DNA of 64,000 nucleotides from Streptomyces sp. NBC_00690 (GTDB lineage: Bacteria; Actinomycetota; Actinomycetes; Streptomycetales; Streptomycetaceae). Positions 33,189 to 41,198 of the stretch are shown here, piece by piece. The stretch is from positions 8,211,501 through 8,275,500 of the forward strand of contig NZ_CP109009.1 of NCBI RefSeq assembly GCF_036226685.1. The letters run 5' to 3'. Under the pieces are notes generated by a model, which was not told where the DNA came from, did not search any database, and was given only the letters and a program-made list of their open reading frames with translations. Position 1 is the first letter of the stretch. Every line of letters begins with the position of its first letter. Position numbers and translations under genes: made by a program.

Positions 33189-34175
33189 ATGCTCCGTAGA
33201 ACATCACTCACCGTGCGCAGGCTGGCACTGGCCGCTGTTGCGGCCGTGGCACTCGCCGGCTGCAACACCACCACCGAACCAGCGACAGACGGCAAAGCGG
33301 ACAGTGGATCGAAGACCGAGGTCACGGTCCGCCCCATCGAAGCCGCCCGCAGTGTGACCGATGCGCGCGGTGTCACCGTGACCACACCGGAACCGCCGCA
33401 ACGCATCGTCTGCCTCGTCGCACTCTGCGACGACATGCTGACCGAGTTGGGCATGACGCCCACCGCCAGCAACTCCCGCCTCCTCGCCCACGACAAGTTC
33501 CTCGGGCCGGCCAAGGCCGCCCAAGTACCCGTGGTGCCCGGCGGGTTCCTCAGCCCCGAGGTGGAGGCGGTCCTCTCCTTCAAGCCCGACCTGGTTATCG
33601 GTCTGAAGGACACCCACGGCAAACTCGCACCTGCGCTCAAGGGCGCGACCGTCTTCTGGCCGGTACAGCCCGAGACCTGGCAGCACAGCGTGGGATACCT
33701 GCGCGATCTGGCCGCGCTCACCGGACGCACCGCACAGGGGGAGAAGGCTGAGGGGGCATTCCGGCAACGGCTCGCCACCGCGGAGGCCGACCCCAGCGAA
33801 CGGACCGCCCTCGTGATGTACGGCAACGACGAGAACTTCGGTGTCGCCGCCCCCGGTTCCGATGTCACCGCCGGTCTCTTCCCGAGGATCACCCGGTATC
33901 CGTGGGAGAGCCGGGGGATCGAAGGGACCTACAGCATGGAGGAGATCCTCGCCAAGGACGTCGACGTCCTGTTCGTCGAGACGCTCTCCTTCGGCGGCCC
34001 CGCTAAGGCCGGGGAGCGGCTCTCCGACAAGCTCGCCAAGAACCCCCTCTGGTCACGCATCCCCGCGGTGAAGAACGGCAAGGTCATCGAGGTCGACCCC
34101 GAGGTATGGGCCAAGGGCCGTGGCACACGGTCGTTGGGCATCGTCCTCGACGAGGCCACGGCCGCACTGCGGTGA
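33189..34175 (+). CDS. Metallophore-binding lipoprotein (BtuF/FecB-like)
   Basis: 328 residues from an ATG at 33189. The lipoprotein signal is RRLALAAVAAVALAGC, acylated at the Cys. The mature domain is a class III binding protein (PPQRIVCLVALCDDMLTELGM, VEAVLSFKPDLVIGL, VDVLFVETLSFGG), the type that binds siderophores, haem or cobalamin chelates rather than bare zinc. It lacks the His-rich loop of ZnuA-type zinc proteins. It is first in a coupled operon with two permeases and an ATPase. With a Zur box upstream, its ligand is probably a zinc-loaded chelator. Confidence 0.88.
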   Translation: MLRRTSLTVRRLALAAVAAVALAGCNTTTEPATDGKADSGSKTEVTVRPIEAARSVTDARGVTVTTPEPPQRIVCLVALCDDMLTELGMTPTASNSRLLAHDKFLGPAKAAQVPVVPGGFLSPEVEAVLSFKPDLVIGLKDTHGKLAPALKGATVFWPVQPETWQHSVGYLRDLAALTGRTAQGEKAEGAFRQRLATAEADPSERTALVMYGNDENFGVAAPGSDVTAGLFPRITRYPWESRGIEGTYSMEEILAKDVDVLFVETLSFGGPAKAGERLSDKLAKNPLWSRIPAVKNGKVIEVDPEVWAKGRGTRSLGIVLDEATAALR

Positions 34176-35182
34176 CGGCCCCACAACCCCCGTCCCGGGC
34201 GGCCCTTCGCCCCTTGGTGCTGGTCGGGTTGCTCATGGTGGCGGCGCTGGGGACCCTGTGTCTGGGCACCCCCAGGCTGTCCCCCGCCGAGCTTCCTGCC
34301 GCGCTCGGCGGCGACGACCTCGCCGGGGTCGTCCTGACCGAACTGAGAATGCCCCGGCTCGTGCTCGCCGTCGTGGCCGGTGCCTGCCTCGGGGCGGCCG
34401 GGCTGGTCCTCCAGGAGGCGCTGCGCAACCCGCTGGCCGTACCGGAGATGCTGGGAGTGTCCTCAGGCGCCGCCCTCGGTGTGGCAGCCCCGCTCGTACT
34501 CGCCGTGACGGTTCCGGTCGTCGTCGAACCGCTTCTGGCGCTGGCCGGCGCGGTGGTGGGCGGTCTGCTCACACTGGTGGCCGGAGGGTTCGGGCGCAGC
34601 CCATCGGCTGTGCTGTTGACCGGCGCCGCCGTGACCGCTGCACTCCAGGCCGGGCTGCTCGTCCTGATGGTGCTCGCGGACCAACTCGACCTCCAGCTCA
34701 TCTACCGCTATCTGCTGGGCAGTCTGGCATCGCGCACCTGGGACGATGTCACGGGGCTGTGGCCCTGGCTGGTCGTGGCAGTGCCGGCCCTCGTGTTGTG
34801 CGCGCCCGTCCTGTCCGTCCTGCGCCTCGGCGATGACGAGGCGCGTGCCCTCGGTGTGCGGGTGCGGTGGGCGCGGCTCGCGGCCCTCGCCATCTCCATC
34901 CTTCTCATCGCGCCCGTGGTCGCCGTCTGTGGACCCGTCGCCTGGGTCGGCTTCCTTGCACCCCACCTCGCCCGGCAGTTGGCCCCGCACACCACGTCCG
35001 TCGGTTGGCTGCCGTGGTCGGCGCTCCTCGGAGCGATCACCGTGGTGCTGGCCGACCTACCCGCACGGCTCGCCCTCGCCCCCGTGGAAACCCCGGTGGG
35101 CGCCTGGACCGCACTGTTGGGCGTGCCGGTGGGCGTGGTGCTGCTGCGCAGGGGCCGCAGGGTCGTGGAGGAGAGCCGATGA
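34172..35182 (+). CDS. FecCD/BtuC-family permease 1
   Basis: 336 residues from a GTG at 34172 overlapping the lipoprotein stop. It has about nine to ten hydrophobic helices with the family segments RMPRLVLAVVAGACLGAAGLVLQEALRNPLAVPEMLGVSSGAALG and VCGPVAWVGFLAPHLARQL. These occur in the permeases for iron-siderophore and cobalamin uptake. It is expected to pair with the next permease as a heterodimer. Confidence 0.9.
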   Translation: MTAPQPPSRAALRPLVLVGLLMVAALGTLCLGTPRLSPAELPAALGGDDLAGVVLTELRMPRLVLAVVAGACLGAAGLVLQEALRNPLAVPEMLGVSSGAALGVAAPLVLAVTVPVVVEPLLALAGAVVGGLLTLVAGGFGRSPSAVLLTGAAVTAALQAGLLVLMVLADQLDLQLIYRYLLGSLASRTWDDVTGLWPWLVVAVPALVLCAPVLSVLRLGDDEARALGVRVRWARLAALAISILLIAPVVAVCGPVAWVGFLAPHLARQLAPHTTSVGWLPWSALLGAITVVLADLPARLALAPVETPVGAWTALLGVPVGVVLLRRGRRVVEESR

Positions 35183-36237
35183 AGTCATCAGCGCCTTCGG
35201 TACGCCCTTCTCTCCTTCGTTCACTTCCGGCCGCTGTCGGGCTGGGCGTACTCGGTCTGCTCGTTGTGGTCGCCGGGTTGGCAGGGCTGGTCTCCGGCCG
35301 GGCGGTCGACCTCCCCGTGGTGCGGGAGGTGCTGTCGGGCGGTGGTGATGCCACCGCCCGACACGTCGTCCTCCAACTCAGGCTGCCACGCGCCCTCGTG
35401 GCCCTGGGCGCGGGTGCGGCACTTGGCCTGGCGGGTGCCGTCCTCCAGTCCGCGCTGCGCAATCCACTGGCCGGCCCGGAGGTCACCGGGGTCACCCCGG
35501 GCGCGGTGCTCGGTGCCGTCGCCGCCACCGGCCTGGGGCTCGCGGGTTGGGAGGATCCCGCCGCGGTGGTGGTCGCGGCCTGTATCGGTGGTTTCGCCGG
35601 CGCCGGGCTGCTGTGGCTGCTCGCCGGACGGGAGCAGGGGGACCCGGTCCACACCGCGGTGTACGGCGTTCTCGCCTCGGCGGTGCTCTCCGGGCTCACG
35701 GCGATGATCCTCCTGGTCGCACCGGGGGAGTTGGGCAGCATCGTGCAGTGGCTGGTCGGATCGACCGAGGGGCGGGTCTGGGAACACTGGCACCTGCTCT
35801 GGCCCTGGACCCTCCTTTGGGGTCTCTGCGCCTTTGCGCTCGCCGCTCCGCTCACATTGCTGCGCTGCGGCGATGAACAGGCCGCAGCAGCTGGGCTCGC
35901 GACGGGTAGGGCCCGCGCTGCCGCCCTGGTGTGCGCGGTGGCCCTGACCGCCGGTGCGGTTCCCGCCGTGGGCGCGCTTGGATTCGTCGGTCTTCTCGTC
36001 CCTCACCTGGCGTTCGCCCTGTTCGGAGCCGATCTGCGGAGCGCGCTGCCCGGCGCTGCGCTGTTGGGCGCCCTGGTGGTCGGTGGTGCGGACGCGGGAG
36101 CCCAATGGCTCTCCCGGGTGCTGGCCGAGGTGTTGGGCTCGGACCGGCTGAGCATTCCGGTGGGCGCATTGACCACGGCCGTCGGTGCCGCCCTGCTGCT
36201 GGTCGTGGCCCGCCGTACCGCAGGGGTGCAGGAGTGA
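35179..36237 (+). CDS. FecCD/BtuC-family permease 2
   Basis: 352 residues from an ATG at 35179 overlapping the previous stop (ATGA). It repeats the family landmarks (RLPRALVALGAGAALGLAGAVLQSALRNPLAGPEVTGVTPGAVLG and VGALGFVGLLVPHLAFALFG). Together with permease 1 it forms the channel, energised by the ATPase that follows. Confidence 0.9.
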   Translation: MKSSAPSVRPSLLRSLPAAVGLGVLGLLVVVAGLAGLVSGRAVDLPVVREVLSGGGDATARHVVLQLRLPRALVALGAGAALGLAGAVLQSALRNPLAGPEVTGVTPGAVLGAVAATGLGLAGWEDPAAVVVAACIGGFAGAGLLWLLAGREQGDPVHTAVYGVLASAVLSGLTAMILLVAPGELGSIVQWLVGSTEGRVWEHWHLLWPWTLLWGLCAFALAAPLTLLRCGDEQAAAAGLATGRARAAALVCAVALTAGAVPAVGALGFVGLLVPHLAFALFGADLRSALPGAALLGALVVGGADAGAQWLSRVLAEVLGSDRLSIPVGALTTAVGAALLLVVARRTAGVQE

Positions 36238-36320
36238 TCCCCCCACCAGGGCCCGCAGGGGCGCGGGGCGATGTGAGCGTGTCGAAGGCGGCGATCCGGC
36301 GGCCGGGTGAGGAGGAAGCC

Positions 36321-37199
36321 ATGACCACGAAGGACTCCGATGCGGTACGGGAGGGAAGGGCTGAGGTGATCGACAGCGGCAGGGTACGGGCCGAAGGTCT
36401 GCGCTTCGGATACCCGGGCCGTGAGGTGCTGTGCGGTGTCGACCTCGATGTGGCGGCCGGTGAACTGGTCGCCCTGATCGGCCTCAACGGCTGTGGCAAG
36501 AGCACCCTGCTGCGGCTGTGCGCCGGGCTGTTGCGGCCCGCATCGGGGACGGTGCGGATCGACGGCGCGGACGTCGGTCGGCTCTCCCGACGGGCCACGG
36601 CCCGACGGGTGGCCCTGCTCCATCAGTCGGCACCACCGGTCCCCGGTATGACAGTGCGTCAGCTCGTGCGGCAGGGGCGCTACGCGGCCCGTGGTCCGCT
36701 CGGCATGCTGCGCGATGCGGACGATGCGGTGTGCGCACGAGCCATGGCGGACATGGGGGTGACTTCCTGGGCCGAGCGACCGGTGGACGCCCTGTCGGGC
36801 GGTGAGCGTCAACGGGTGCGGTTGGCGATGGCACTGGCGCAGGACACCAGGGTCCTGCTGCTCGACGAGCCGACGACCTATCTCGACCTCCGACATCAGT
36901 TGGAGGTGATGGAGATGGTGGTTCGGCTGCGCGAGGAGCGAGGTCTGACCGTGGTCATGGTCCTGCACGACCTCGGCCATGCGGCCCGCTACGCCGACCG
37001 GATCGTGGCGTTGCGGGATGGTCTGGTGGTGGCGGACGGCGCTCCTGGGGCGGTGGTGACACCACGCCTGCTGGCCGATGCGCTGGGCGTGTCCGGTCGG
37101 GTCGGGATCGACCCGGTGGGCGGCTGGCCGGTGTGTTACCCGGATCACCCTCTGCGATCCGAGCATTCAGTCTTGAAAAATGACAATCATTTTCACTAA
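36321..37199 (+). CDS. Metallophore ABC importer ATPase (FepC/BtuD-like)
   Basis: 292 residues from an ATG at 36321, preceded by GAGGAGGAAG; a GTG at 36234 overlapping the permease stop would add 29 residues. Walker A is GLNGCGKST, then the Q-loop LLHQSAPPVPGMTVRQLVRQGRY, signature LSGGERQRVRLAMA, Walker B LLLDEPTTYLD and switch HDLGHAARYADR, all intact. The last codons, encoding NDNHFH, overlap the second Zur box, so the end of this gene doubles as the operator for the peptide operon downstream. The C-terminus is rich in His and Asn. Confidence 0.9.
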   Translation: MTTKDSDAVREGRAEVIDSGRVRAEGLRFGYPGREVLCGVDLDVAAGELVALIGLNGCGKSTLLRLCAGLLRPASGTVRIDGADVGRLSRRATARRVALLHQSAPPVPGMTVRQLVRQGRYAARGPLGMLRDADDAVCARAMADMGVTSWAERPVDALSGGERQRVRLAMALAQDTRVLLLDEPTTYLDLRHQLEVMEMVVRLREERGLTVVMVLHDLGHAARYADRIVALRDGLVVADGAPGAVVTPRLLADALGVSGRVGIDPVGGWPVCYPDHPLRSEHSVLKNDNHFH

Positions 37200-37202
37200 G
37201 AT
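37173..37202 (+). promoter_or_regulatory. Zur-controlled promoter of RiPP operon (Zur box 2)
   Basis: TTGAAA (37173-37178) and TAAGAT (37197-37202) form a -35/-10 pair with an 18-base spacer. TGACAATCATTTTCA (37181-37195) fits the Zur consensus, read on the complementary strand, and fills the spacer exactly. Zinc-bound Zur would exclude RNA polymerase. Confidence 0.82.
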
Positions 37203-37257
37203 GTTCGACATGGCAACGACCGTTGCTGCAAACACTGATGTATCGGAGGCTCAAACC

Positions 37258-37404
37258 ATGGAGCAGCACCAGGTGTTCACGCCGATCGCAGAGCCGGGCC
37301 AGCTCGCCCACCAGTCGGCCACCCACTCCAACGCCCTCGTGGAGAACCCGTTCGACGACCTGAACACGGACTCGGGCGCGACCGACACCCACGGCGACAA
37401 GTAG
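37258..37404 (+). CDS. RiPP precursor peptide (48 aa)
   Basis: 48 residues from an ATG at 37258 with CGGAGG seven to eight bases upstream. The N-terminal part (MEQHQVFTPIAEPGQLAH) is leader-like. The C-terminal part, PFDDLNTDSG then ATDTHGDK, has no Cys but holds Thr37, Ser39, Thr42 and Thr44 together with several Asp and one His. Ser/Thr can be cyclised by YcaO enzymes to (methyl)oxazolines, and Asp/His would favour metal binding. It lies directly downstream of a Zur-controlled promoter and upstream of a complete azoline-type enzyme set. No named precursor family was recognised. Confidence 0.78.
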   Translation: MEQHQVFTPIAEPGQLAHQSATHSNALVENPFDDLNTDSGATDTHGDK

Positions 37405-37414
37405 GTCCTGCGAG

Positions 37415-37448
37415 CGGGCCCGTCCGGCGCACCAACCGGGCGGGCCCG
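37415..37448 (+). terminator. Intercistronic hairpin after precursor gene
   Basis: A 13-bp stem (one G-U pair), CGGGCCCGTCCGG with CCGGGCGGGCCCG and an 8-base loop, starts 10 bases after the precursor stop and is followed by TTCCGTTCC. It probably stops most transcripts, giving excess precursor over enzymes, and may protect the short message. Confidence 0.65.
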
Positions 37449-37483
37449 TTCCGTTCCGTCCCCTCCCGTTCAGGAGACACACC

Positions 37484-38326
37484 GTGGCCACTGCCCCACG
37501 ACTCGCCCCCGGCACCACCCTCGTCACCGTCCCCGGGCGGGGGCTCGCCCTGCGCACACCCGACGGTGACTTCCTCCACGTCGACACCGCCGCCACCGAT
37601 CCGCAGGCGCTGACGGCCGCGCTCACCACGGGCGTGGCCGACCCCGATCCCGAACTCGACCGGCTCATCACGGCGTTCGAGCGAGCCGGGTACGCACGGC
37701 CCTCCAACACGGAACCCGTCGGACGGATCGCCGGCCGCACCGTTCTGCTGCTCGGAGACCCCCAACTCCTCGCCCCGCTCGACCGATTCGTCCGGGCCGA
37801 AGGCGGGCAGCCGCGCTCAGCGGCCCCCGCCGAACTCGCCGCACTGGGCCGCGGCCCCCGACGACCCCGTACCGCCGTCGTCTGGTGCCTCGACACTCCG
37901 GTCCCGCCCGGACTGTGGGACGAGGCCGACCACCTGCCCGCACGGGGGACCGCCTGGCTGCGCTGCCATCGCGAGGGGGCCCAGGTCTGGCTGGAACCGC
38001 TGGCCGACCGGCCGGGCGACGTCACCGCAGCACATGTCAGACGGCGCCGCCTCGCCGCCACCCCCGCCCACCGTGAGTTGGACGCCTACTGGCAGGGGCT
38101 GCGGACCCCCGAGACCGAGTCCCTGAGCACGGCCACATCCGCGGCCCTGATCGCCTCGCTGCTGACGGCCGACCTCATCGCCTGGGCGGCCGGCGATCCC
38201 GGGTCCGATGCGCTGCCCCTGCGGCGCAGACTGCGCAGGCTCGATCTGCGCGACCTCACCGTGACGCAACACCCGGTCCTGCCGGTTCCCGATGTGGCGC
38301 CACTCCCCGCCAGGACCGGGCCGTGA
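37484..38326 (+). CDS. TOMM leader-peptide-binding protein (ocin-ThiF-like)
   Basis: 280 residues from a GTG at 37484 with AGGAGA upstream. The N-terminal segment (LAPGTTLVTVPGRGLALRTPDGDF, then DPELDRLITAFERAGYARP) resembles the RRE-type winged-helix leader-binding domain of TOMM C proteins. The middle (IAGRTVLLLGDPQLLAPLDRFV) looks like a degenerate E1/ThiF Rossmann start. No E1 ATP-binding motif or zinc Cys pairs are seen. It would present the precursor leader to the YcaO enzyme. It overlaps the S15-type hydrolase by GTGA. Confidence 0.7.
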   Translation: MATAPRLAPGTTLVTVPGRGLALRTPDGDFLHVDTAATDPQALTAALTTGVADPDPELDRLITAFERAGYARPSNTEPVGRIAGRTVLLLGDPQLLAPLDRFVRAEGGQPRSAAPAELAALGRGPRRPRTAVVWCLDTPVPPGLWDEADHLPARGTAWLRCHREGAQVWLEPLADRPGDVTAAHVRRRRLAATPAHRELDAYWQGLRTPETESLSTATSAALIASLLTADLIAWAAGDPGSDALPLRRRLRRLDLRDLTVTQHPVLPVPDVAPLPARTGP

Positions 38327-39831
38327 TCACGAGCGTGCGCGTCCTGATGGACGACGGCGCCGCACTAACGGCCGATGTCTGTCTACCCGACTCCGACGCC
38401 GGTCCCCACCCTGCCGTGTTGCTCCGCACTCCCTACGGTCGACACAACCACCGCGCCGAGTTGCGAGCCTGGGCGGCTCATGGCTTCGCCGCCGTCGCCC
38501 AGGACGTCCGCGGCCGGCACGAATCCGAAGGCGACTGGCGTCCGTACCACCGCGAGGCCGCCGACGGTGCCGTGACCCTGCGCTGGCTCCGCACCCGCAG
38601 GTGGAGCGCCGGTCCCGTCATCACGGTCGGCAGCTCCTATGCGGCCCACTGTGCCCTCACCGCCGCGCTCGACAGCGACCCGAGCGTCCGCGCCGATGCC
38701 GTCATCGCCGCGGTACCCGCGCTCGGTGCCAGCGCGACCGCCCGCGAACCCCACGGCCCGGAACGGCTGTTCTCCCGCGCCGGCTGGTGGGCCGCCCACG
38801 GCGACCGTCCCGACTCCGACCCCGACGCCCTCGACCGTGCGCTCGCCGCCGACCCCCAACTGCTGGCACACCTCCCCGTCGCCACCCTTCCCGAGCGCCT
38901 CGGACGTGCCCTGCCGTCCTGGCGCGGAGTGTGGAACGCCGAACACCCGGATCCACTGACGCCCGAGCGACTGCGGAGTGCCCGGGTGCCCCTGCTCGCC
39001 ATCGGCGGCACCCGGGACCCGTTCGCCCCGGACACCCACCGCCTGTGGCAGGAGTGGGGCGGCCCAGCGCGCCTCCTGATCGGCCCCTGGGGACACGGCC
39101 TCACCGCCGACCCCGGCCCGGAGGCCCGCCCGGGCCACCGACTCAACCTCGGCCGGCTCTATGTGCAGTGGGGACGCGCCGCCCTTGTCGGAGTACTGCG
39201 GAAGGGGCACCGAGGGGCGCTCGCCCTCGGCGGCAGCCGACTGTGGTGCCGCGCCACCGACCAACACACCGAGCTCGTATGGGACGTCGGCAGTGCGGAG
39301 GGGCCACGCGTCGTGCACGGGGCCGCGTTCGTCGCCGACCCCGTACGCCCCGTGCGCTCGGACCGGCTGGACGTGCCCGACACGGGAACCCCCGACCGCT
39401 GTCTGCTGCTGACCGCCCCCCTCGCCCGTCCACTCGACCTCCTCGGGCCGGCAGCGCTCCGCCTGAACGCCGTCGCCGATGCAACGCCGGCCGACTGGGC
39501 GGTACGGATCGTCACCCTCGATCCCGCGGGCACGGCAGCCCCGCTCGCCACGGCCGTCGTACGCCGCACCGACCCGCCCGGCACTGCGGCCAGCTTCACC
39601 GTTCCGCTCGGACAACTGGCCCGTCGGCTCCCCGCCCGCACCCGGCTGCGCATCGAGATCGCGGGCCACCACTTCCCCGCACACATCCGCCAGCCGCACA
39701 CCGGCGAGGACCCGGTGACCGCGACCCGTCTGCTCGCCTCGCACCGGACCGTACGACCCGACGGCAGCGCCCTCCTGCTCACCACGGGCCGCGGCCGAGG
39801 CGTCAATCCCGTACAGGAGATCTGCCGTTGA
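38323..39831 (+). CDS. CocE/NonD-type S15 hydrolase
   Basis: 502 residues from a GTG at 38323. The N-terminal alpha/beta-hydrolase domain has LLRTPYGRHNHR, the oxyanion-side AQDVRGRHESEGDW and the nucleophile in TVGSSYAAHCAL; the acid and base fall in IGGTRDPFAPDT and GPWGHG. A C-terminal jelly-roll domain (ALRLNAVADATPADWAVRIVTLDPAG, RLRIEIAGHHFP) completes the X-Pro dipeptidyl-peptidase/CocE fold. It lies between leader-binding protein and YcaO genes with overlaps on both sides, so it is probably a maturation enzyme: a leader or terminal peptidase, or an ester/amide hydrolase. No signal peptide is visible. Confidence 0.85.
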   Translation: MITSVRVLMDDGAALTADVCLPDSDAGPHPAVLLRTPYGRHNHRAELRAWAAHGFAAVAQDVRGRHESEGDWRPYHREAADGAVTLRWLRTRRWSAGPVITVGSSYAAHCALTAALDSDPSVRADAVIAAVPALGASATAREPHGPERLFSRAGWWAAHGDRPDSDPDALDRALAADPQLLAHLPVATLPERLGRALPSWRGVWNAEHPDPLTPERLRSARVPLLAIGGTRDPFAPDTHRLWQEWGGPARLLIGPWGHGLTADPGPEARPGHRLNLGRLYVQWGRAALVGVLRKGHRGALALGGSRLWCRATDQHTELVWDVGSAEGPRVVHGAAFVADPVRPVRSDRLDVPDTGTPDRCLLLTAPLARPLDLLGPAALRLNAVADATPADWAVRIVTLDPAGTAAPLATAVVRRTDPPGTAASFTVPLGQLARRLPARTRLRIEIAGHHFPAHIRQPHTGEDPVTATRLLASHRTVRPDGSALLLTTGRGRGVNPVQEICR

Positions 39832-41198
39832 ACACCCCACCACTGCCGCTGGACGCGCTCGTGGATCCCGTGTGCGGAATCGTGCGAGCCGTCGCACCCG
39901 TGGAACACCCATCAGGTGCCCCGCGCCGCTACACCGCCATGACCGCCGACGTCTGTGACGCCCGCCGTCTCGGAGCCTGGCCCGCCGACCGGGTGTCGCT
40001 CGGGACCACCTTCGGCGACCGGGCGGGCGCCGAACTCGCCGCCGTCGCCGAAGCGGTCGAACGGTACTGCGGCAACCGGCTGCCGCCCCCCGGCCACCCC
40101 GACGCGCCCCGTCGGGCCACCGCCGCCGAGCTGGCAGCCGAGGGCCTGAGCCTGTACGGCCCCGGTGAACTGCCCCGCTACGCCGAGTGGCAGTACAACC
40201 GTCCCGGCTTCCCCTACCAGCGCTTCGACACCCACACCCCGACACTCTGGGCCCGGGGCAGCGAAGAGGAACGGGAGTGCTGGGCGCCCGTCGCCCTCAC
40301 CCACCTCAACTGGCGGCAGGGCGAACTGCGGACCCTGCCGCGCACCCACCATCTGAACTACGCGGGCATCGCGACCGGTCAAGGACTCGACGACGCAGTC
40401 GAACGCGGACTGCTGGAGGTCGTCGAGCGAGACGCACTCGAACTGTGGTGGCACCTCGAAGGACCCGTGCGCGGCATCGATCCCGCCAGTGTCCCCGGCC
40501 TCGATCAGGCCCTGGAAGGCTGCCCCCTCGACGTATGGATCGTGGAGATGCCATCCGAGTTCGCGCCCTGCATGGCCGCACTGGTCCACGACCCCCGACG
40601 CGGCATCCACGCCGCGGGCTTCGCCTGCCGCTACGACCCCGCCGAAGCCGCCGTCAAGGCCGTCCTGGAAGCCGTGCACACCTGGGTCTTCACCCAGGGC
40701 GCCATGGATGTCGACGGGTGGGTGTTTCGCGCGATCGACGCCGGAATGCTCGCCCGCGGCCTCTACCTCGACCACCGCGCCGACCGCCGCTACCTCGACG
40801 ACTGCGGGCCCCAGTTCGAGCGGATACGCGACCTGGGCGCCCATGTCCAGGTGTGGCTCGACCCCCGGATGACTGCGTTGGCCAGCCGATTCACCGCCCC
40901 CGCCCTGGGCACCGTCGACATCGGGGACATCGCCCGGGGCACCCGCATCGCACTCGACGCCCGCCTCGCCGAAGGCGGCCATCGCGTCATCACCTTCGAC
41001 CTCACCACGGAGGACGTCGCCGAAACCGCCCTGCGCGTGGCGCGGGTCCTGGTCTCCGGCCTCATTCCCAACGCTCCCGCAGCCTTCGCCTATCTGGGCT
41101 GCGACCGCTTCACCGACGCGGCCCTCACCCGGGGCTGGCGCACCGCCGCCCCGACCGGCCCGGACGACTTCACCCTCGCACCACCCCCGCACATGTGA
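39828..41198 (+). CDS. YcaO-family cyclodehydratase
   Basis: 456 residues from a TTG at 39828 overlapping the hydrolase stop (TTGA). The ATP/Mg-binding elements of YcaO proteins are visible: GAELAAVAEAVERYCG, NYAGIATGQGLDDAVERGLLEVVERDALELWW and later EAAVKAVLEAVHTW. The C-terminus ends APPPHM, a degenerate form of the PxPxP tail typical of azoline-forming members. YcaO enzymes activate a backbone amide with ATP so that a Cys, Ser or Thr side chain can cyclise. Since the adjacent precursor has no Cys, oxazoline or methyloxazoline formation is predicted. It is coupled to a SagB-type oxidase gene. Confidence 0.88.
   Translation: MNTPPLPLDALVDPVCGIVRAVAPVEHPSGAPRRYTAMTADVCDARRLGAWPADRVSLGTTFGDRAGAELAAVAEAVERYCGNRLPPPGHPDAPRRATAAELAAEGLSLYGPGELPRYAEWQYNRPGFPYQRFDTHTPTLWARGSEEERECWAPVALTHLNWRQGELRTLPRTHHLNYAGIATGQGLDDAVERGLLEVVERDALELWWHLEGPVRGIDPASVPGLDQALEGCPLDVWIVEMPSEFAPCMAALVHDPRRGIHAAGFACRYDPAEAAVKAVLEAVHTWVFTQGAMDVDGWVFRAIDAGMLARGLYLDHRADRRYLDDCGPQFERIRDLGAHVQVWLDPRMTALASRFTAPALGTVDIGDIARGTRIALDARLAEGGHRVITFDLTTEDVAETALRVARVLVSGLIPNAPAAFAYLGCDRFTDAALTRGWRTAAPTGPDDFTLAPPPHM

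Noticed and set aside
33131..37195. Iron (DmdR/Fur-type) boxes instead of Zur boxes
   Set aside because: The palindromes are 7-1-7 with an AATGAT core, lack the TTAGGTTAGGCT pattern of streptomycete iron boxes, and lie beside zinc-free ribosomal protein genes.
38292..39827. Long open frame continuous with the YcaO gene on its 5' side
   Set aside because: It overlaps the S15-type hydrolase in another frame and reads as Arg/Pro-rich out-of-frame translation. The YcaO protein begins at TTG 39828, where homology to the family and the TTGA overlap start.
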